Below, piece by piece: positions 6,646 to 11,845 of a stretch of DNA of 11,845 nt; the first letter of the stretch is position 1, and every line of letters starts with the position of its first letter. The position numbers and the translations under genes were made by a program. The DNA is from Caldilineaceae bacterium (GTDB lineage Bacteria > Chloroflexota > Anaerolineae > Caldilineales > Caldilineaceae). The notes beneath the pieces were generated by a model. It was given only the letters and a program-made list of their open reading frames with translations. It searched no databases and was not told where the DNA came from. The DNA lies in NCBI GenBank assembly GCA_014879855.1, contig JACSRH010000083.1, positions 1-11,845 on the forward strand, read 5' to 3'.

Positions 6646-8369
6646 GGCCCACCTGCTGCAACGCAGGCGGCTGCCGGCAACGCGGTTTCCGCCAGCGCGC
6701 GCCAGGCCGGCGTGCACCGCGCGGCTGCCGGCATTCGACAGACGCGCCAAGCGGCTGGCGGCTGCGCGCGCTCGCTGATCTCGTACACGGTGAAGCGTCC
6801 AGCGCGCAGCCGTTCCTGCATGGTGAGACGGCGCAGCGCCAGATTTATCGCCAGATCGCGCTCCGGCGACCAATCAGCGACGACGAGATAGCGCGGGCGA
6901 TGGGGGGTCTTGGCCGCGTTGTCGGCCAGATAAACGCTGCTCGGATACCAGCGCAAGTCGACGCGGCCCTCCTGCACCGGTGTGAAGAGCTCAAAACGAA
7001 AATGCCAGCCCAGGTTGCGATGATAGATAACCGGCGTGGCGTCGGCATGGACTTGTAGCCAGGCGGCAACCTTGCTGAGTCCCATGTAGGCGCCATGATC
7101 GCCGCCGATTGGCAGTCGCCCCTGCGCGGCCTGTATTGCCGGCCCTGGCGCCATCAGCAGCAGCAAGCCTGCTAATGCCACCGGCGCCCACTGGAGGATA
7201 TGTCTTTGGCGCAGAGATGCAGAAGCGCGGAGGGTCGCAGAGGAAAAGTAAACCAGGGTTTGTAAAGTATTTCTCTGCGCTTTCTCTGCATCTCTGCGCC
7301 TCTGCGTCAAGCTTTGCGTCAAAGCGCGTTCAGTGGTGAAGGCAAGCAGCAAGGCAACCACCGGCGCCAGCGGCAGCAGGTAGCGATCCCAGATCTGCAC
7401 AGTCGTGATCACATGCAGCGCCAGGAATGTCAGGCCCCACAGCGCAAGCTTGATGACGGGCGATTTCCGCAACGCGCACTGGCGAGGGTGGGTGGTCTGG
7501 ACGAGCACCAGGGCGATTCCTGCTCCTAAGGCAAGCGCCCATAGCAACCCATTGCCCAGCAGATAGCTGCCCTGCACCGCCCAATCTTGCAGCCGCGACA
7601 GCCACGTCGCCGGTGCGGAGAAGGCAAAGCCCGCCGCGTTGCGCGCACCCAAATCCCACGGCGACGGCGCCACTGCCCAGCGCAGGCTGTCCCAGAACAT
7701 GACAGGCGCGACGACCAGCAGCCCGCCTGCCAGCAGCGCGCCCGCCCCGCGCAGGAGTTTGCCACGTGCATACGGCGCGTCAGGACTGAAAGCCAACACG
7801 AGGGGGACGAACAGAACGCCCTGTTGCTTGGTCATCAGGGCGATGCCGAGCCAGACGCCTGCCCAGAAAAGCCGCCGGCGCACCGCGGCCAGGAGCGCCA
7901 GCATTCCAGCCAGCACCAGCAGCGGATCGGTGAAAGCCGTGGGTGCAAAGCTGATCGCAAAGGGGTTGAGCGCCATCCACAGCGCAGCAAACAACGCCGT
8001 GCGCGCTCCCCACCAGAAGCGCGCCAGCGCGGCCACTACGGCGATGGTGAGCGTGCTGCACGCGATGTTGAGGAATCGTGCTGCGGCTGGCGTTGCCCCA
8101 AACAGGTCAAACGTCCAGCCCAGCAACCAGAGGTAAATGGGTGGCTTGTCTGGCCATACGGTCAGGAAGAGTGGATCGACGCGCCAGCCATGCAGCGCCC
8201 AAACGCTGTAGATAGCTTCGTCTTGATGAAAGGCAAAGCGGTTGAGCAGCACCAGGCGCAACCCAAAACCGGTCAGCAGGATGCCGACAAGCAGTGCGCG
8301 GGCGCCCAGCGCAAGCGGCGTCGACCGTACGCGCTCGCTTTGTCGAATGGTAGGGTTGGCGACCAGCAT
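6642..8369 (-). CDS. GT39/PMT-type membrane glycosyltransferase
   Basis: The 575-aa product is a GT-C fold enzyme of the dolichyl-phosphate-mannose protein mannosyltransferase/ArnT type. These use a polyprenyl-phosphate sugar and transfer it on the outer face of the membrane. The first outer loop has FHQDEAIYS (47-55) with the expected acidic pair D50-E51, followed by WPDKPPIYLWLLGW (72-85). About a dozen hydrophobic helices run to about residue 408, and a soluble region makes up the rest. I chose the ATG at 8369, four bases after the GT2 stop; a TTG at 8384 would add five residues. No Shine-Dalgarno is clear, so coupling to the GT2 gene is likely. The 3' end overlaps the YfhO-family start. 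Residues 353-389 come from a palindromic repeat element and are foreign to the family. Acceptor and exact sugar cannot be told. Confidence 0.88.
   Translation of the reverse strand: MLVANPTIRQSERVRSTPLALGARALLVGILLTGFGLRLVLLNRFAFHQDEAIYSVWALHGWRVDPLFLTVWPDKPPIYLWLLGWTFDLFGATPAAARFLNIACSTLTIAVVAALARFWWGARTALFAALWMALNPFAISFAPTAFTDPLLVLAGMLALLAAVRRRLFWAGVWLGIALMTKQQGVLFVPLVLAFSPDAPYARGKLLRGAGALLAGGLLVVAPVMFWDSLRWAVAPSPWDLGARNAAGFAFSAPATWLSRLQDWAVQGSYLLGNGLLWALALGAGIALVLVQTTHPRQCALRKSPVIKLALWGLTFLALHVITTVQIWDRYLLPLAPVVALLLAFTTERALTQSLTQRRRDAEKAQRNTLQTLVYFSSATLRASASLRQRHILQWAPVALAGLLLLMAPGPAIQAAQGRLPIGGDHGAYMGLSKVAAWLQVHADATPVIYHRNLGWHFRFELFTPVQEGRVDLRWYPSSVYLADNAAKTPHRPRYLVVADWSPERDLAINLALRRLTMQERLRAGRFTVYEISERAQPPAAWRVCRMPAAARCTPAWRALAETALPAAACVAAGGP
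7207..7310. repeat. CTCTGCG-type palindromic element within the GT39 gene
   Basis: A 16-bp perfect inverted repeat (GGCGCAGAGATGCAGA at 7208-7223, complement at 7285-7300) sits within longer imperfect arms of about 40 bp built from GCAGAG/CTCTGC units. The intervening about 30 bp is AT-richer. It is read through on the coding strand as SLTQRRRDAEKAQ, a short linker, then ATLRASASLRQRH (about residues 353-389). That peptide pattern is one I associate with small dispersed palindromes of cyanobacterial and Chloroflexota genomes; this identification rests on memory. Confidence 0.8.
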
Positions 8370-8373
8370 CTGT

Positions 8374-9114
8374 CTAATCGACAAACCGGTACTTCACCAA
8401 CGTGCGCAGGGCGACGATGCCGTCGCGCCAGGTGATCTTCTTGCCTTCGTGGAAGGCGCGGCCATTATAGCTGATGGGCACTTCGAAGATGGTGTAGCCG
8501 CGTTTGAGAATTTTTGCCGTCAGCTCCGGCTCGATCTCGAAGCGGCGGCTGCGCAGCGGCATATCCGCGATCACATCGCGGCGGAAACATTTGTAACACG
8601 TTTCCATGTCCGAGAGCGACGTGCCATAAAAGAGGTTGGTCACGATTGTAAGCATCTGATTGCCGAAAGTGTGGGTCAGGCTCATTGCCGCACGCGGCCC
8701 GCCCAGAAAGCGGCTGCCATAGACAACGGGCGCGCGTCCATCCAGGATCGGTTCGAGCAGCTTTACATAGTCGCGCGGGTCGTACTCCAGGTCTGCATCC
8801 TGGATGACGATAAGGTCGCCGGTCGCGTGTTCGAACCCGGTGCGCAGCGCGGCGCCCTTGCCGCCGTTGGCCGGATGGAAAATAATCTTCATATCGGGTT
8901 GGGGCGTGCGTTGCCACTCGGCAAGAATATCGCGCGTGCCGTCGGTGGAGCCGTCGTCGACAATGACGATCTCGCGTTCAACCACCGTGGGCCCATTGAG
9001 GTGTGGGTTGCTGCCCGATGGATTGACCGTCAAATCAACAGTGCGCACCAAACGCACGATTTGTTCCAGGGTGGCTCGCTCATTGTAGACGGGTATGACA
9101 ATCGATAACTTCAC
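8374..9114 (-). CDS. DPM1-like family 2 glycosyltransferase (polyprenyl-phosphate sugar synthase)
   Basis: The 246-aa product has a GT-A fold of the dolichyl-phosphate mannose synthase type, which transfers a sugar from a nucleotide donor to a polyprenyl phosphate on the cytoplasmic side. Visible motifs are KLSIVIPVYNE (2-12), VDDGSTDGT (52-60), GKGAALRTGF (85-94), DADLEYDP (106-113, metal and donor site) and YGSRF (132-136). There is no C-terminal membrane helix, so it is the soluble or peripheral form. I chose the GTG at 9114, which gives the canonical MKLSIVIPVYNE start and has AGGTG five bases upstream. An in-frame ATG at 9147 would add 11 residues but lies inside a hairpin and has no ribosome-binding site. 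An insertion of about 20 residues (28-47) separates the first helix from the second strand. It probably supplies the donor used by the adjacent GT39 enzyme. Confidence 0.9.
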   Translation of the reverse strand: MKLSIVIPVYNERATLEQIVRLVRTVDLTVNPSGSNPHLNGPTVVEREIVIVDDGSTDGTRDILAEWQRTPQPDMKIIFHPANGGKGAALRTGFEHATGDLIVIQDADLEYDPRDYVKLLEPILDGRAPVVYGSRFLGGPRAAMSLTHTFGNQMLTIVTNLFYGTSLSDMETCYKCFRRDVIADMPLRSRRFEIEPELTAKILKRGYTIFEVPISYNGRAFHEGKKITWRDGIVALRTLVKYRFVD

Positions 9115-9132
9115 AACGACACCTGTTTGAAA

Positions 9133-9172
9133 AGGGCGAGAACGCATTGATTGCTGCCGGCAATGACGCCCT
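9133..9172 (-). terminator. GC-rich hairpin with short T run before the GT2 gene (possible terminator or attenuator)
   Basis: On the minus strand AGGGCG (9167-9172) pairs with CGCCCT (9133-9138). Inside, CATTG and CAATG can pair as well, and an alternative ATTGC/GCAAT hairpin is possible. TTTT (9130-9133) follows directly. The hairpin lies 24 bp after the response-regulator stop and about 18 bp before the GTG of the glycosyltransferase. The stem is short and the T run weak, so partial termination or attenuation is the most that can be suggested. Confidence 0.4.
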
Positions 9173-9195
9173 GAAAACGAATCCTTGTGGCCCGG

Positions 9196-9780
<585 letters not shown>

Positions 9781-9786
9781 GCTCAC

Positions 9787-10065
9787 AGCTCCTTTGGTCT
9801 TGCGACCTTGCCTGCTTCCATCGACGCAGTGTGACCAGATGAACCTCTTGCGCCGAACAATAGATGAGATGTTCCAGAATCATTGCAGCGATAGTAGCTG
9901 GCGTCACCACTACGTCCGCACCACCACGAAACCTATTTTTACCGCACATGCCACGAATTATGCAAACTTTCCGGGGCAAATGACTACTCTACTCGCAGGA
10001 ATCGTAGGGGGAATGCTTTTGCGAAAATGGCAGCGCAACAGCGCCACAAGCGTCTGGAAAGTCAT
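9787..10065. other. Intergenic region between kinase and regulator genes
   Basis: This 279-bp gap has no supported gene. A weak promoter-like pair on the minus strand (TTGCAT 9960-9965, 18-bp spacer, TAAAAA 9936-9941) could give the regulator its own transcript. The only certain signals are the ribosome-binding site and mini-hairpin at 9789-9807. A frame starting with TTG near 9979 is open but overlaps the regulator start and looks like noise. No clear terminator follows the kinase gene. Confidence 0.35.
9789..9807 (-). promoter_or_regulatory. Shine-Dalgarno site and GNRA mini-hairpin before pdtaR
   Basis: AAAGGAG (9789-9795, minus strand) has ideal spacing to the GTG at 9780. Immediately upstream is GGTC-GCAA-GACC (9796-9807), a four-pair stem with a GNRA tetraloop. 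It may position the ribosome site in an open region. The hairpin is small and could be chance. Confidence 0.5.
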
Positions 10066-11601
<1,536 letters not shown>

Positions 11602-11620
11602 AGTCAGTTGCGAACAAACG

Positions 11621-11690
11621 GTGTTCGATACAGATGGCGTTCGAGACAAGCAGTGTTCGATGCAAGCAGTGTTCGATGCAAGCAGTGTTC
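11621..11690. repeat. Tandem 16-bp repeats in the leader of the kinase gene
   Basis: The unit GTGTTCGATGCAAGCA occurs as two perfect copies (11653-11668, 11669-11684), preceded by two diverged copies (11621-11636, 11637-11652) and followed by a six-base partial copy (11685-11690). The array is non-coding and lies 20-90 bp upstream of the chosen kinase start. It could be an operator array or a slippage product. Confidence 0.9.
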
Positions 11691-11733
11691 TAAACGAGTA
11701 AAGACCGACGACGCTGTCATGTGTGTTTGGTGC

Positions 11734-11770
11734 AAAAAGCTCCCGCAGAACAATTCTGTGGGAGCTTTTT
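11734..11770 (-). terminator. Strong intrinsic terminator after tRNA-Pro
   Basis: Two 17-base arms (11734-11750 and 11754-11770) are complementary at 16 positions around a three-base loop. Each arm ends in a run of five A/T, so the minus-strand transcript has a GC-rich stem followed by TTTTT. It begins eight bases after the tRNA 3' end and separates that transcript from the kinase gene. The symmetrical A/T runs could make it work in both directions. Confidence 0.88.
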
Positions 11771-11777
11771 AGAACTC

Positions 11778-11845
<68 letters not shown>

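Noticed and set aside
5372..6661. 429-aa minus-strand frame overlapping the YfhO-family gene
   Set aside because: It is a shifted-frame shadow of a clearly recognisable gene; it lacks membrane-protein character and family motifs.
9115..9147. ATG at 9147 as start of the GT2 gene
   Set aside because: It lacks a ribosome-binding site and lies in a hairpin; the GTG at 9114 has AGGTG in good position and gives the usual family N-terminus. It cannot be excluded fully.
11611..11627. LexA-like dyad CGAAC-N7-GTTCG upstream of the kinase
   Set aside because: The Gram-positive LexA box has GAAC and GTTC separated by four bases; here the spacer is seven, and the right arm belongs to the tandem repeat.
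11621..11690. CRISPR-like array
   Set aside because: The repeats are contiguous 16-bp units without spacers, and no cas gene is present in the window.

Overview
The window reads as a GC-rich, monoderm-type bacterial chromosome. The most likely source is a Chloroflexota genome of the Anaerolineae/Caldilineae sort, but this is inference from gene content (a PdtaS/PdtaR-type kinase with an ANTAR regulator, an AmaP/Asp23-like anchor, YfhO-like and GT39 membrane proteins, a DUF2207 protein) and not from a marker gene. Every gene I can support lies on the minus strand, so the transcription order runs from high to low coordinates. Long plus-strand frames are antisense shadows.

In transcription order: a partial tRNA-Pro(GGG) at the right edge, closed by a strong 17-bp hairpin terminator. 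A non-coding leader follows with about four and a half tandem 16-bp repeats. Next are a HisKA_2-type sensor kinase (PdtaS-like, 511 aa) and, after a 285-bp gap, an ANTAR-domain response regulator (PdtaR-like, about 194 aa). An 81-bp gap carrying a GC-rich hairpin then leads into a tight gene row: a DPM1-like GT2 glycosyltransferase, a GT39/PMT-type membrane glycosyltransferase, a YfhO-family membrane protein, an AmaP-like membrane protein with an Asp23-type domain, and the SMC partner ScpB. Spacings there are 4 nt, a 4-nt ATGA overlap, 40 nt and 7 nt, which suggests one operon. After a 228-bp gap with a plausible sigma-70-like promoter comes a DUF2207 secreted/membrane protein, cut by the left edge.

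Functional reading: the GT2 enzyme probably loads a sugar onto a polyprenyl phosphate. The GT39 enzyme and possibly the YfhO protein could use that lipid-linked sugar outside the membrane to decorate envelope polymers or proteins. AmaP-like and ScpB proteins link the row to envelope homeostasis and chromosome segregation. The two-component pair upstream belongs to a class that acts on RNA by antitermination, so the hairpin between the regulator and the glycosyltransferase row is an attractive but untested target.

The most unusual aspect is the density of short repeats, several inside reading frames and in frame: 15-bp tandem repeats and a perfect 16-bp inverted repeat in an atypical N-terminal extension of scpB, 18-bp tandem repeats in the YfhO gene, and a CTCTGCG-rich palindromic element in the GT39 gene. 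No phage genes, transposase, CRISPR array or rRNA gene were seen.
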